From NCBI GenBank assembly GCA_050257395.1, contig JBLMWU010000304.1, positions 1 to 49,920 of the forward strand: DNA of 49,920 nucleotides. The letters run 5' to 3'. Below the pieces are notes generated by a model, which was not told where the DNA came from, searched no databases, and saw nothing but the letters and a program-made list of their open reading frames with translations. The stretch comes from JAIRTY01 sp050257395 (GTDB taxonomy: Bacteria; Actinomycetota; Actinomycetes; Streptosporangiales; Streptosporangiaceae). Every line of letters starts with the position of its first letter. Position 1 is the stretch's first letter. Position numbers and translations under genes: made by a program. Shown here piece by piece: positions 1 to 7,704 of this stretch.

Positions 1-167
1 TGGGCGCGATCATCGTCTTTTTCCTGTTCCCGGGAAAACGGCGGGAACAGGAACTGCTGGCGGGGTATGAGTCCGAGGACGGGCACCGGGCGGCGGTGCC
101 CAGCCAGCAGGCATCTGATCACCAAGAATTAGGGCAACATTGGTTGCTCGTCGAAACCAGTTCGTGA
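1..167 (+). CDS. C-terminal end of a membrane protein, probably a transporter (partial)
   Basis: An open frame enters from the left edge and stops at the TGA at 165-167, giving the last 54 residues of a protein that starts outside the window. It begins with a short hydrophobic stretch (GAIIVFFLFPG), then a basic turn (KRREQE) and a polar tail. This is how the last transmembrane helix and cytoplasmic tail of many MFS-type permeases look. The tail contains a TTA leucine codon, rare in such GC-rich genomes. The assignment to a transporter is inference from this pattern only. The product could be any polytopic membrane protein. Confidence 0.55.
   Translation, partial: GAIIVFFLFPGKRREQELLAGYESEDGHRAAVPSQQASDHQELGQHWLLVETSS
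21..53. repeat. 12-bp perfect inverted repeat (hairpin) inside the membrane-protein 3' end
   Basis: TTCCTGTTCCCG at 21-32 is followed after a 9-base loop by its exact reverse complement at 42-53. It lies within the last transmembrane segment and basic turn of the partial gene. A second, shorter hairpin (GGGCACC / GGTGCCC, 81-87 and 95-101) follows. Neither has a T-tract. Function is unknown. Confidence 0.6.
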
Positions 168-179
168 CATAGTGACCAG

Positions 180-557
180 ATGGAGCCAGGCCCGCCGCGG
201 ATTCCGGATGAGGCACTGACCTGCCTCGCCGAGCTGGCGGCGGTGTCTGGCGAGCTTCACCGGCAGATCAGCCAGTTCAGTCAGTGGGCCGTTGCTGCGA
301 ACCAGCGAGTCCCGGGCCTGACCTATGGGGAAACCCTGCCGCTCGACAAGCGGGTGGCCATGACCGAGCAGATATCAGAGGCGATCAAGGCCCTCAGCAG
401 GGACGGGAACAAGTTCCGGCGGCTCGAGGCGCGGGCGCTGTACCAGGAGGGCCTGACCATGGCCCAGCTCGCGGCGATTTTCGGGGTCAGCCGGCAGCGG
501 GTCTCCACCCTGCTGCGGGAGGCCGGCCAGCAGGATGGGGAGCTGGCCGACGACTAG
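180..557 (+). CDS. Helix-turn-helix protein (putative DNA-binding regulator)
   Basis: A 125-residue protein. The first ~65 residues are helical without a recognisable domain. Residues about 85-118 (ARALYQEGLTMAQLAAIFGV, then SRQRVSTLLREAG) form a clear helix-turn-helix of the kind seen in sigma-70 region 4 and small actinobacterial regulators. No sensor domain, signal peptide or membrane segment is visible. The start ATG at 180 has only a weak ribosome site. It lies 12 bases after the upstream membrane-protein stop, so co-transcription is possible. Its DNA target is not predictable. Sigma factors are longer and have region 2, which is absent here, so I call it only a small HTH protein. Confidence 0.7.
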   Translation: MEPGPPRIPDEALTCLAELAAVSGELHRQISQFSQWAVAANQRVPGLTYGETLPLDKRVAMTEQISEAIKALSRDGNKFRRLEARALYQEGLTMAQLAAIFGVSRQRVSTLLREAGQQDGELADD

Positions 558-651
558 CACCGCCGGGGCGCGGCCGCAGCCCGCGGGCCGTTCCGGCAGG
601 CAGCTGCCGCGGACGCGGCTGTTACTGACCGAGAAAGGCACAGCTCCTGTG

Positions 652-969
652 ATGGCGTACCCGGATTCCGGGCCCCTGGCGGACGGCCAGTGGGCCGGGC
701 CGGGCGGTGCGCGCCCGGGCGGCAGGGGAGAAGCGGGCGGGCTGGCCGCGGGGCCCGGGACGCTGGACGCGGGCCTGAGCGCCGCGGAGCAGCTCGACCG
801 GCTGGGGAATCATCTGGCCATGGCCGGCTGGCGGCTGGCCCGGCTGCGCGCGCGGCTGGACAGCACCGAAGACCGGCTCATGCTCATCCAGGCCCGGTAC
901 GACCTGGATGAGGCCATTGCCGAGGTGAGACGCCTCGCCTTGTCCGCGCGCCAGCGGGAGGGGAGCTGA
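652..969 (+). CDS. Small hypothetical protein with C-terminal coiled coil
   Basis: Starting at ATG 652, with GAGAAAGG at 631-638 as a plausible though distant ribosome site, this gives 105 residues. The first ~40 are glycine/proline rich and likely disordered. Residues about 43-100 are a continuous amphipathic helix with heptad-like leucines (EQLDRLGNHL, RLARLRARLD). The frame stays open upstream to 535, but that extension overlaps the HTH gene and is low complexity, so I prefer 652. It converges on the CheR-type gene with a 19-base gap. I do not recognise the family. Similar helical proteins often act as small adaptors, but nothing here shows a role. Confidence 0.55.
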   Translation: MAYPDSGPLADGQWAGPGGARPGGRGEAGGLAAGPGTLDAGLSAAEQLDRLGNHLAMAGWRLARLRARLDSTEDRLMLIQARYDLDEAIAEVRRLALSARQREGS

Positions 970-988
970 CGCGCGGGCAAGGGCCGGG

Positions 989-2833
989 TTAGCTGGCTGG
1001 GGTCTCCATCTCGTTCATGACGAGGATCACGCCTTGCGGGCGGGTCTCGGGGTCGGTGAGCAGCCGGGCCTGGACCTCCATCCGGACCGGCCGGCCCCGC
1101 CGGTTCATCCCGTCCACCTCGGCCCGGCCGGGCTGGCCCGCCAGCGTCTGCCGCAGGAGCGGCGCTAGCTGGTCGACCGGCAGGCCGATGTCGAGGTCGG
1201 TGAGGAACATGCCCTCGGCCTCGTCCGCCCGGACCCCCCAGGTGTCCTCCGCCCCGGGGCTCCACTCGCGCACCCGCAGCTCGCTGGTCACCACCACCAC
1301 TGCGTCGCCGAGACTGCGCAGCACCGAGCCGAGGAAGCCGGTGACCGCGTCCAGTTCCCCGCTGCGCAGCCGCAGCACGTCATTGGTCGCCTGCAGCTCG
1401 TCGTTAGTGGACTGCAGCTCCTCGTTCATGGTTTCGAGCTCTTCGTTGGTGGACTGCAGCTCCTCGTTCGTGGTTTCGAGCTCTTCGTTGGTGGACTGCA
1501 GCTCCTCGTTGGTGGTCTCGAGCTCTTCGTTCAGCGACTGCAGTTCCTCGTAGGCACGCTCGAGGTCATGGTTGGACCGTTCGAGATCATCGCGCAGCCG
1601 CCGGTACCGGGTGACGTCCAGGAAGCTGATGCCGACGCCCACCTGCTCGTCGGTGTTCCGGTACAGCGGCACCACGCTGACGTCGTACACGCTCGGGTCG
1701 CTGCCCGGCATCCGGTGCCAGACGACGTCGGTGAGCTCGACCGGCCGCTGATCGGCGTTGACGTGCTCGATGACCGATCGCAGCTCGATCGGCCGGTAGG
1801 AGACCTCCAGGTCCTGGAACGGCCGGCCGACATCGCGGGGACGCAGGTTGAACAGGGACTCGGCGCGGATGTTGGCGGCCGCCAGCCGCCCGCTTTTGTC
1901 GATGACCAGCTGGGCGACCGGGCCTGCCGCCAGGGCCGCGGCTTCCAGCACGGTCGCCGGCTCGGTGCTGCCGCTGGCGGTCGCCGCGGCCATCCGCGGG
2001 GTCTCCGCCAGCGCGGAGGTGCCGATCTTGCGGAACACCCGCCTGCGCAGGTCGACCGGCTCGAACTCGTCACTGTGGTTGAGCAGCATCTCGGCCTTGC
2101 CCAGGAACAGGAAGCCGGGATCGGTGAGCGCGAAATGGAATTTGCGGATGATGTTCGACTGGGTCTCGGCGTTGAAGTACATCAGGGTGTTCCGGGCAAC
2201 CAGCAGGTCCACCCGGGAGATGGGCGCGTCCCGGGTCAGATCGTTGCGGCCGAAGATGATCTGGCGGCGCATGTCCCGGCGGAACGCGTACCTGGTGCCT
2301 GAGGTCTCGAAGTACTTCTTCCGGAGATCCTCGCCGACGTCGGCGACCTGCCGCTCGGCGTAGATGCCGGCCCGGGCCTGCTGGAGCGCGTCCTCGTCGA
2401 GATCCGTCGCGTAGATCTTGACGCGGCTCATGAAGTCCTCGATGCCCATCGCCTCCGCCAGCACGATGGCCAGCGTGTACGCCTCCTCGCCGGTCGCGCA
2501 GCCTGCGCTCCAGATCCGGATCGGCCGCCGCGGCCCCTTCGCGGTGAGCAGTTCGGGCAGCACGGTCTCGCGCAGCGCCTGCCACGCGGTCGGGTCCCGG
2601 AAGAAGCCGGTGACGTTGATCAGCAGGCTGTCGAAGAGCCGGGCGAATTCATCCGGTTCCAGCTCGAGGTAGTCCCGGTATTCGCTCAGCGACGACAGCC
2701 CGCGCGCGTCCATCCGGCGGCGCAGGCGGCGCTGCAGCGTCGATCGCTTGTAGCCAGTGAAGTCGAAGCCGCGGGTCTCCCGCAGCATGACGAGAAGCTC
2801 GTCGAATTCCTGGTCAGTGTCCTCTTCTGACAC
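989..2833 (-). CDS. CheR-type protein methyltransferase with PAS domains and heptad coiled coil
   Basis: The 614-residue protein starts at GTG 2833. Residues ~5-65 match the CheR N-terminal helical domain. Residues ~75-270 are an SAM-dependent methyltransferase with the motif SAGCATGEEAYTLA at 109-122, as in enzymes that methylate receptor glutamates. A PAS-like domain follows (~300-410), then a long coiled coil of near-perfect NEELETTNEELQST repeats (~420-490), then a second PAS domain to the C terminus. This is the CheR half of the widespread CheB-CheR-PAS sensor proteins, here split from its CheB partner, which is the next gene upstream (2913-3941, 79-base gap). No chemoreceptor, CheA, CheW or flagellar gene is in view, so a non-chemotaxis signalling role is likely. 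The substrate is unknown. Confidence 0.88.
   Translation of the reverse strand: MSEEDTDQEFDELLVMLRETRGFDFTGYKRSTLQRRLRRRMDARGLSSLSEYRDYLELEPDEFARLFDSLLINVTGFFRDPTAWQALRETVLPELLTAKGPRRPIRIWSAGCATGEEAYTLAIVLAEAMGIEDFMSRVKIYATDLDEDALQQARAGIYAERQVADVGEDLRKKYFETSGTRYAFRRDMRRQIIFGRNDLTRDAPISRVDLLVARNTLMYFNAETQSNIIRKFHFALTDPGFLFLGKAEMLLNHSDEFEPVDLRRRVFRKIGTSALAETPRMAAATASGSTEPATVLEAAALAAGPVAQLVIDKSGRLAAANIRAESLFNLRPRDVGRPFQDLEVSYRPIELRSVIEHVNADQRPVELTDVVWHRMPGSDPSVYDVSVVPLYRNTDEQVGVGISFLDVTRYRRLRDDLERSNHDLERAYEELQSLNEELETTNEELQSTNEELETTNEELQSTNEELETMNEELQSTNDELQATNDVLRLRSGELDAVTGFLGSVLRSLGDAVVVVTSELRVREWSPGAEDTWGVRADEAEGMFLTDLDIGLPVDQLAPLLRQTLAGQPGRAEVDGMNRRGRPVRMEVQARLLTDPETRPQGVILVMNEMETPAS
1407..1532 (-). 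repeat. 42-bp tandem repeat encoding the coiled coil of the CheR-type protein
   Basis: Three copies of a 42-bp unit start at 1407, 1449 and 1491 and are nearly identical at DNA level. They encode the 14-residue coiled-coil repeat of the CheR-type protein, and partial units flank them. Such in-frame repeats can vary in copy number between strains. Confidence 0.85.
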
Positions 2834-2912
2834 AAAGCTCAGATTACTCCGCGCCGGCCGGCCAGGTGGTTATCTGCCGCGATGCTGACCCGATCCGGTT
2901 GTTGTCAGCCGG

Positions 2913-3941
2913 TCAGCCGCTTCCCTCCGGGGAGGCCGACGGGGCCTGCGCCGCGCCGGCGGACTCCAGCAGCCGGCGGATCTCGCGCGCCGACGACTCG
3001 GCGGCCCGGGCCGTGGACAGGAATCCCCCGGCCGAGTCCGGGTATCCCTGGGTGCCGGCGGTGTCCGCCAGCACGCGGTTGAGCCGGGCCCGTTCCTCCA
3101 GCCGCAGCACGGCCGCCCACAGCGCCCGCTCGATCCCGGACGCCTGCGCCGCCACCAGGCTCTCCGGCGACCAGGCGTGCCCTGCCTGGCACTCGAACCG
3201 GACCGGGGCACGCATCTCTTCCTGCTGGAGCGGGCCGCCGCACTCCGGGCAGGTCACGCCGCTCCACTCACTCGGCGCCGCGGCCGGGCCGGTGCCGCCG
3301 GTGCCGAGGAACACGCTGAGCTGCCGCTCCAGGTCGGGGTCTGGCTCCAGCGGCGTGTCCGGGAGCTCCTCCCGGGCCGCCTTGTCGATGGCGGCGGCCA
3401 GATCGTGCAGCCGGAGCACCCGGGGATGGCGGGTGGCCGCGATGGCCGCCCGCGGCATGCCCTCATACGCGCTCTCGCTGGGGTCCTGGACCAGCACCAG
3501 GCCGCCCCGGCGCTCGACAGCGGCGCACCCGGCGGCGCCGTCATCGAGGGTGCCGCTCAGCACCACCCCGGTCAGCCGGGGGCCCTTGGACATGGCGGCG
3601 CTGATGAAGAGCGGGTCGGCGGCGGGCCGGTGCCCGTTGTGCCGGGGGCCGCGGGACAGCCGGATCTTGCCGTCGATGATCAGCATGTGATGGTCGGGCG
3701 GGGCCACGTAGACGTGCCCCGCCAGGGCCTCCTCGCCGTCACCGGCGGCGCTGGCGGGCAGTTTGCCGGCCCGGGCGAGGATGCTGGGCAGGGCCCGCCC
3801 GCCGATCGCGGGCACGTGCAGCACCACCATCACCGCGGCTGGGGTGTCGGCCGGCAGCTGGGACAGCAGATCGCGCAGGGCCTCCACGCCGCCCGCGGAG
3901 GCGGCGATCACCACGGTGTCCCGTCCGCCCGCGTTGCTCAT
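2913..3941 (-). CDS. CheB-type protein-glutamate methylesterase with C-terminal zinc ribbon
   Basis: A 342-residue protein. Residues ~8-190 are a stand-alone CheB catalytic domain without a receiver domain. The probable catalytic triad is Ser15 (AASAGG), His42 (VVLHVP) and Asp134 (GTLDDGAAG). The enzyme would hydrolyse glutamate methyl esters, or deamidate glutamine, on a receptor-like partner. The C terminus holds CPECGG at about 243 and FECQAGH at about 263, a Cys-x2-Cys...Cys-x3-His ribbon, then helices. It precedes the CheR-PAS gene and is probably co-transcribed with it. With no N-terminal receiver domain, it would not be switched by CheA phosphorylation as classical CheB is. The ribbon may be the control or docking module, which is inference. 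Confidence 0.88.
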   Translation of the reverse strand: MSNAGGRDTVVIAASAGGVEALRDLLSQLPADTPAAVMVVLHVPAIGGRALPSILARAGKLPASAAGDGEEALAGHVYVAPPDHHMLIIDGKIRLSRGPRHNGHRPAADPLFISAAMSKGPRLTGVVLSGTLDDGAAGCAAVERRGGLVLVQDPSESAYEGMPRAAIAATRHPRVLRLHDLAAAIDKAAREELPDTPLEPDPDLERQLSVFLGTGGTGPAAAPSEWSGVTCPECGGPLQQEEMRAPVRFECQAGHAWSPESLVAAQASGIERALWAAVLRLEERARLNRVLADTAGTQGYPDSAGGFLSTARAAESSAREIRRLLESAGAAQAPSASPEGSG

Positions 3942-4000
3942 GGCCGTTCCCGTCTAGGGCTTGCCCGCAGTCACGTGCAACATGCCCTGCTGCGCTGCCT

Positions 4001-4501
4001 TCATTCGTGCCCGCTGCCCCGGCCGTCACCGGCCCGGTCATCGGCCTCGTTGCGGGCCGGGTCACCGGCCCCGGCCTCGCCGGCGCCGTGCCCGGGCGGC
4101 CCGGCCCGGCGCCCGCCGGTCATGGCCCGGGCGGTGGCCCGGTCCTGGGCGGCCAGCTGCAGGTGCTCCCGGGCCCGCTGCCGGTGCTGCCCAGCGTCCT
4201 CGGCCCCGTTTTCGGCCAGCAGGATGTGCATCCGGGAGGCCCGCTCGTGCGCAGTGGCTGAGTTCAGGTACATGGCCGCCGCCCGCCGGGTGGCCTCGAT
4301 CGCCCGCTGGCCGGCCAGCCTGGCCAGTTCCTCGGCCCGGGTCACCTGGGCCAGCGAGGAGCCGGCATGGGTTTCGGAGGCCGGGCCGTCCAGCAGGGTC
4401 GCCGCGAGCTGCGCGTTGCGCGCGTGCAGCTCCTCGATCCGCTGGTCGAGTTCTCTCCGGCGGCGTGCCGCGGCCTGCTCGACCGGATCACGGCTCTCCA
4501 T
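4001..4501 (-). CDS. Hypothetical helical protein, 166 aa
   Basis: ATG at 4501 follows AAAGGGAG almost directly, an unusually short ribosome-site spacing, so the start is provisional. A longer frame opens upstream to 4762 but lies inside the transpeptidase gene. Residues ~1-130 are charged and helical (RRRRELDQRIEELHARNAQL; RQRAREHLQLAAQDRATARA) and suit a coiled coil. The last ~40 residues are Gly/Ala/Asp-rich and likely disordered. No signal peptide or membrane segment is seen. The gene sits between the Ldt gene (71 bases upstream) and cheB (59 bases downstream) on the same strand. I do not recognise the family. Confidence 0.6.
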   Translation of the reverse strand: MESRDPVEQAAARRRRELDQRIEELHARNAQLAATLLDGPASETHAGSSLAQVTRAEELARLAGQRAIEATRRAAAMYLNSATAHERASRMHILLAENGAEDAGQHRQRAREHLQLAAQDRATARAMTGGRRAGPPGHGAGEAGAGDPARNEADDRAGDGRGSGHE

Positions 4502-4572
4502 ACTCCCTTTATGCCAGCCGGAACCCGGTGCGGTCCATGGTCTTAGGTCCCGGGGCGCATGTCCGGCGCCGA

Positions 4573-5907
4573 TCAGTGGGTGCCCGCCAGGTAGTTGTAC
4601 GGCTTGGCGCCGTGCAGCTTCCCGGTGTTGCTGGCGCCGCCCAGGACGGCGGGATCGACCAGCGTGCTGCCCTGCGGTCCCACCTGGACGGCCATGTGCG
4701 TGGCGCTGCCCTTGAGCAGGTGCTTCCAGGAGAGGAACCACTCGGTGTAGCCGTCGTCCCACTGGCCCGCGACCGGGCTGCCGGTGACCGTCACCGGATC
4801 ACCGGGGACCGCCAGGTTGAAGTAGATCTCCGAGTGGGCGGGGGAGACATTCACGCAGCCGTGGCTGACGTTGGTGATCCCCTGCTGGGCCACTGACCAG
4901 TAGGCGTCGTGGATGTAGTTGCCGCTCCAGGTGAACCGGACCGCGAACGGGACCAGCACGTTGTAACCGTTCCCCTTCATCCGGGTCGGGTTGCCCTTCT
5001 CGATGGTGAGGTAGGTGCCGTCGGCGGTGTCGTCACCCGGCATGCCGGTGCTGATCGGCCAGTTCCCGAGCAGCTTGCCCTTGTAGTAGACCTGCATGTA
5101 GTGAGTGCGGGTGCTGGCGACCGCGATCAGCGACCAGGTGATGTGGAACGACTGGGTCAGGTCGGAAGCGCCGTAGATGCCCGGGGCGATCGCCACCCCG
5201 CTGAAGTGCCCGACAAAGCTCACGTTGGTGTTCTGCGGCCAGTAGTCGCGGGTCCGGAAGATCAGGGTCTGGTCGCCGTCCCAGAACCAGGAGCCGGTCA
5301 CCGGCTTGGACGCGGTGATCTGGATCGCGCGCTCCACGCCGGCCTTGTACCTGCTCTCTACCGGCTGGCTGAAGTTGAGCACGATCGGCATGCCCACGCC
5401 GTAGTCCTGCTTGTAGCCGATGATCGTGGAGACGCTGTAGCTTCCCGACGGCGTCAGCGTGCGGAAGGTGCTGGTCTGGGTCACCGTCTTGCCACCCGCA
5501 CCGGTAGCGGTCGCGGTCACCGAGTAGCGGGTGCCTGTCGTCAGCGGCACGGTGGTCTTCCACAGCGTGCCAGCGGGGTTGAGCCCGCCCGGGACGGTCT
5601 TGCCGTGGGCGGTCACCGTGACGTTGCTGATCTTGCCGCCGGTGGCCAGCACGGTCACGCCATGGTCCGGCTTGGCGTTGCGGGCGCCGTTCGCCGGGGT
5701 GATCGACAACTGGGCCGGGGGCGTCGCCGGGGTGGCCGGCGCTGCGCTGCCGCCAGGCTGCGTATTCGAGCCTTGCGCGGCAGCGCCCTGGCAGGCAGCC
5801 GCGAACAGGCCAACCGAGACGGACACCGCCGCCGTGATCATCAGCCTGGCCCACCGGCCAGTAAGGGGGCTGCGCTGCCGCTGCGGCGCGTGGTCGCTGT
5901 CCAGCAC
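4573..5907 (-). CDS. L,D-transpeptidase lipoprotein (Ig-like + YkuD domains)
   Basis: GTG at 5907 has a perfect GGAGGA six bases upstream and gives 444 residues. A basic start (RQRSPLTGRWARL), a hydrophobic stretch and the lipobox FAAAC with Cys39 mark a lipoprotein. Two Ig-like segments follow, then the YkuD catalytic domain with SHGCVN (His349, Cys351 nucleophile). The enzyme forms 3-3 cross-links between meso-diaminopimelate residues of peptidoglycan, or attaches proteins to it, outside the membrane. The layout matches the mycobacterial LdtMt2 type. The upstream lnt frame reads in phase into this gene without a stop, so a fused product cannot be excluded, but the strong internal start argues for separate translation. 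Neighbouring lnt genes could acylate this lipoprotein. Confidence 0.9.
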   Translation of the reverse strand: MLDSDHAPQRQRSPLTGRWARLMITAAVSVSVGLFAAACQGAAAQGSNTQPGGSAAPATPATPPAQLSITPANGARNAKPDHGVTVLATGGKISNVTVTAHGKTVPGGLNPAGTLWKTTVPLTTGTRYSVTATATGAGGKTVTQTSTFRTLTPSGSYSVSTIIGYKQDYGVGMPIVLNFSQPVESRYKAGVERAIQITASKPVTGSWFWDGDQTLIFRTRDYWPQNTNVSFVGHFSGVAIAPGIYGASDLTQSFHITWSLIAVASTRTHYMQVYYKGKLLGNWPISTGMPGDDTADGTYLTIEKGNPTRMKGNGYNVLVPFAVRFTWSGNYIHDAYWSVAQQGITNVSHGCVNVSPAHSEIYFNLAVPGDPVTVTGSPVAGQWDDGYTEWFLSWKHLLKGSATHMAVQVGPQGSTLVDPAVLGGASNTGKLHGAKPYNYLAGTH

Positions 5908-7641
5908 TACTGGTCCTCCGTAGGTGACCCGGAACCTCACCGGCGGGTGCGTAGACGGGGGGAGCACGTCCGCCGGTAACCGCTGCGCCCGGCGGGATGA
6001 CTCGCCGTCACCGCCCTGACCGGGGGCTGCCTGGTCAGGGGCTGACGGTTCGGATCCTTCGCCGGGCGAACGTTTCACTATGAAGACGGATGGAACACGC
6101 CGATGGTTGTCCGTCAACGGTATCTCTAGCGGGCAATCCGCACGACCGCTACAACCCGGGGGGATAACGGCCATCGCGGCCGCGACGACGGCGATGAGGA
6201 TGGCAAGCCAGGGCACGACCTCGCCAGCGCGGTCGAACGGCGTGAGCGCGCTGGCCGGCGGCAGGGCAACCCGCACCACCAGGACCCCGCGCTGGCTGGT
6301 GGTGAGCGAGCCGAGCAGCCGCCCGCGGGCATCGAAGGCGACCGAGTCCCCGGTCAGGGCCGCCTGCACCGCTGGCCGGCCTGTCTCCGCGGCCCGCAGC
6401 GCGCTGAGCGAGGCGTGCTGGGCCGGCCCCCAACTCTGCTGGAACGTCGCGTCGGAGGTCTGGTAGACGAGCAGCTGGGCGCCGTGGCGCGCGTCGGCCC
6501 TGGACATGTCCGGGAACGCGGACTCGAAGCAGATGAGCACCCCGATCCGGACCGGCCGGATCCGCGGCCCGGTGACGGTCATCACCCGTGCTCCCGGGCC
6601 GGGGATCATGTTGACCGGGGCGGCCCGGCTGATCCTGGTCAGCCAGCCGAGCTGCCCGCGGAAGGGGATGTACTCGCCGAAGGGGACCAGCCGGGTCTTC
6701 ACGTAGGACCCGCGGATCCCGCGCGGGCCCACCAGGATCGCGGTCTTGGACTTGCCGCCGGGCACCAGCGAGTCCTGGTTCACCAGGAGCTCGGCCCGGT
6801 CCGCCGCGGACAGCCGCTCGAGCCGGTCCAGGACCAGCGGGGATGTGTGGAGGTCAAAGCCGATGCTGCTCTCGCCCCACACGATGAGACCGGGGCGCCG
6901 GGCGGCCAGGCCCTCCGACAGCCGCCGGCTGGCCGCCGCCCGCACCGCCGGGTTGTGGTCGAGTCCGGGCTGCACCAGGGCGACGGTGAGGTGACGCTGC
7001 GCGGCCACGGGCGCGGTGAGCGCGTAGGCCACGGGCCCGGCCGCCACCATGGCGGCGGTGCCCGCCGCTCCCAGCAGCCGCAGCGGCAGCGGCCGGGCGG
7101 TGATCACGATGACCAGCCCGACGTTGGCGGCCACGATCGCGAAGGTGATCAGCCACACGCCGCCGACTGCGGCGAGCGCCAGCACCGGCGGGTAGCGCCA
7201 CTGGCTGGCGCCCAGCAGCGCCCACGGCCCGCCCAGGGCCTGCCAGGACCGGATCCACTCGATCACCAGCCAGTAGCTGGGCACCACCGCCAGGGCCGCG
7301 AGGGCGCGGCCTGCCCGCACCGGGGGCCGGAGCAGCGCCCGCGTGCTCACCGCCACCCCCGTCCAGAGCAGCCCGAACACGATCGCGATCAGCAGCAGGC
7401 CGGGGCCGATGTTGGGGGCCAGCCAGTAGTGGGCGGCGAGCATGAAGCCGCCGCCGAACCACCAGCCGCGGACCGCCGCCTCCCGCGCCGACGGCGCGGC
7501 CCGCATCAGCAGCAGCCCCGGCACCAGCCCGAACCAGGCCAGCCAGCCGAGATCCGGGGCGGGGAACGCCAGCACCGGCAGGGCCCCGGCCAGCAGGGCA
7601 GCCCACCGGGCCGGCCGGGTCAGTGCCCGCCAGACTGACAT
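4573..7641 (-). CDS. lnt: Apolipoprotein N-acyltransferase, frame continuous into the L,D-transpeptidase
   Basis: The ATG at 7641 opens a 1022-codon frame whose first ~490 residues are a complete Lnt: N-terminal membrane helices, then the nitrilase domain with Glu257 (IVWGESS), Lys315 (YVKTRLVPFGE) and Cys371 (GVLICFESAF), and a last helix at ~475-493. Lnt transfers the third acyl chain to the N-terminal cysteine of lipoproteins. The usual length is 500-540 residues, but here no stop follows: an 85-residue polar linker leads into the Ldt lipoprotein. At residues 493-495 lies a run of six C (6158-6163). Dropping one C gives an end of PRVVAVVRIAR and a stop at 6126, a normal 504-residue Lnt. 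So this is either a true Lnt-lipoprotein fusion, a +1 shift, or a sequencing error. Confidence 0.8.
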   Translation of the reverse strand: MSVWRALTRPARWAALLAGALPVLAFPAPDLGWLAWFGLVPGLLLMRAAPSAREAAVRGWWFGGGFMLAAHYWLAPNIGPGLLLIAIVFGLLWTGVAVSTRALLRPPVRAGRALAALAVVPSYWLVIEWIRSWQALGGPWALLGASQWRYPPVLALAAVGGVWLITFAIVAANVGLVIVITARPLPLRLLGAAGTAAMVAAGPVAYALTAPVAAQRHLTVALVQPGLDHNPAVRAAASRRLSEGLAARRPGLIVWGESSIGFDLHTSPLVLDRLERLSAADRAELLVNQDSLVPGGKSKTAILVGPRGIRGSYVKTRLVPFGEYIPFRGQLGWLTRISRAAPVNMIPGPGARVMTVTGPRIRPVRIGVLICFESAFPDMSRADARHGAQLLVYQTSDATFQQSWGPAQHASLSALRAAETGRPAVQAALTGDSVAFDARGRLLGSLTTSQRGVLVVRVALPPASALTPFDRAGEVVPWLAILIAVVAAAMAVIPPGCSGRADCPLEIPLTDNHRRVPSVFIVKRSPGEGSEPSAPDQAAPGQGGDGESSRRAQRLPADVLPPSTHPPVRFRVTYGGPVVLDSDHAPQRQRSPLTGRWARLMITAAVSVSVGLFAAACQGAAAQGSNTQPGGSAAPATPATPPAQLSITPANGARNAKPDHGVTVLATGGKISNVTVTAHGKTVPGGLNPAGTLWKTTVPLTTGTRYSVTATATGAGGKTVTQTSTFRTLTPSGSYSVSTIIGYKQDYGVGMPIVLNFSQPVESRYKAGVERAIQITASKPVTGSWFWDGDQTLIFRTRDYWPQNTNVSFVGHFSGVAIAPGIYGASDLTQSFHITWSLIAVASTRTHYMQVYYKGKLLGNWPISTGMPGDDTADGTYLTIEKGNPTRMKGNGYNVLVPFAVRFTWSGNYIHDAYWSVAQQGITNVSHGCVNVSPAHSEIYFNLAVPGDPVTVTGSPVAGQWDDGYTEWFLSWKHLLKGSATHMAVQVGPQGSTLVDPAVLGGASNTGKLHGAKPYNYLAGTH

Positions 7642-7704
7642 ACCCCTATTGTGCGCCGGCCCGGCCGGGCCCCCGGTGGCAGCGGGAAGGTGACCGGTGA
7701 GAGG

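Noticed and set aside
1407..1532. Regular repeats resembling a CRISPR array
   Set aside because: Units are contiguous, in frame and encode a coiled coil; there are no spacers.
3177..4715. 512-codon plus-strand frame across cheB and the helical gene
   Set aside because: Crosses gene boundaries; low-complexity Pro/Arg/Ala composition.
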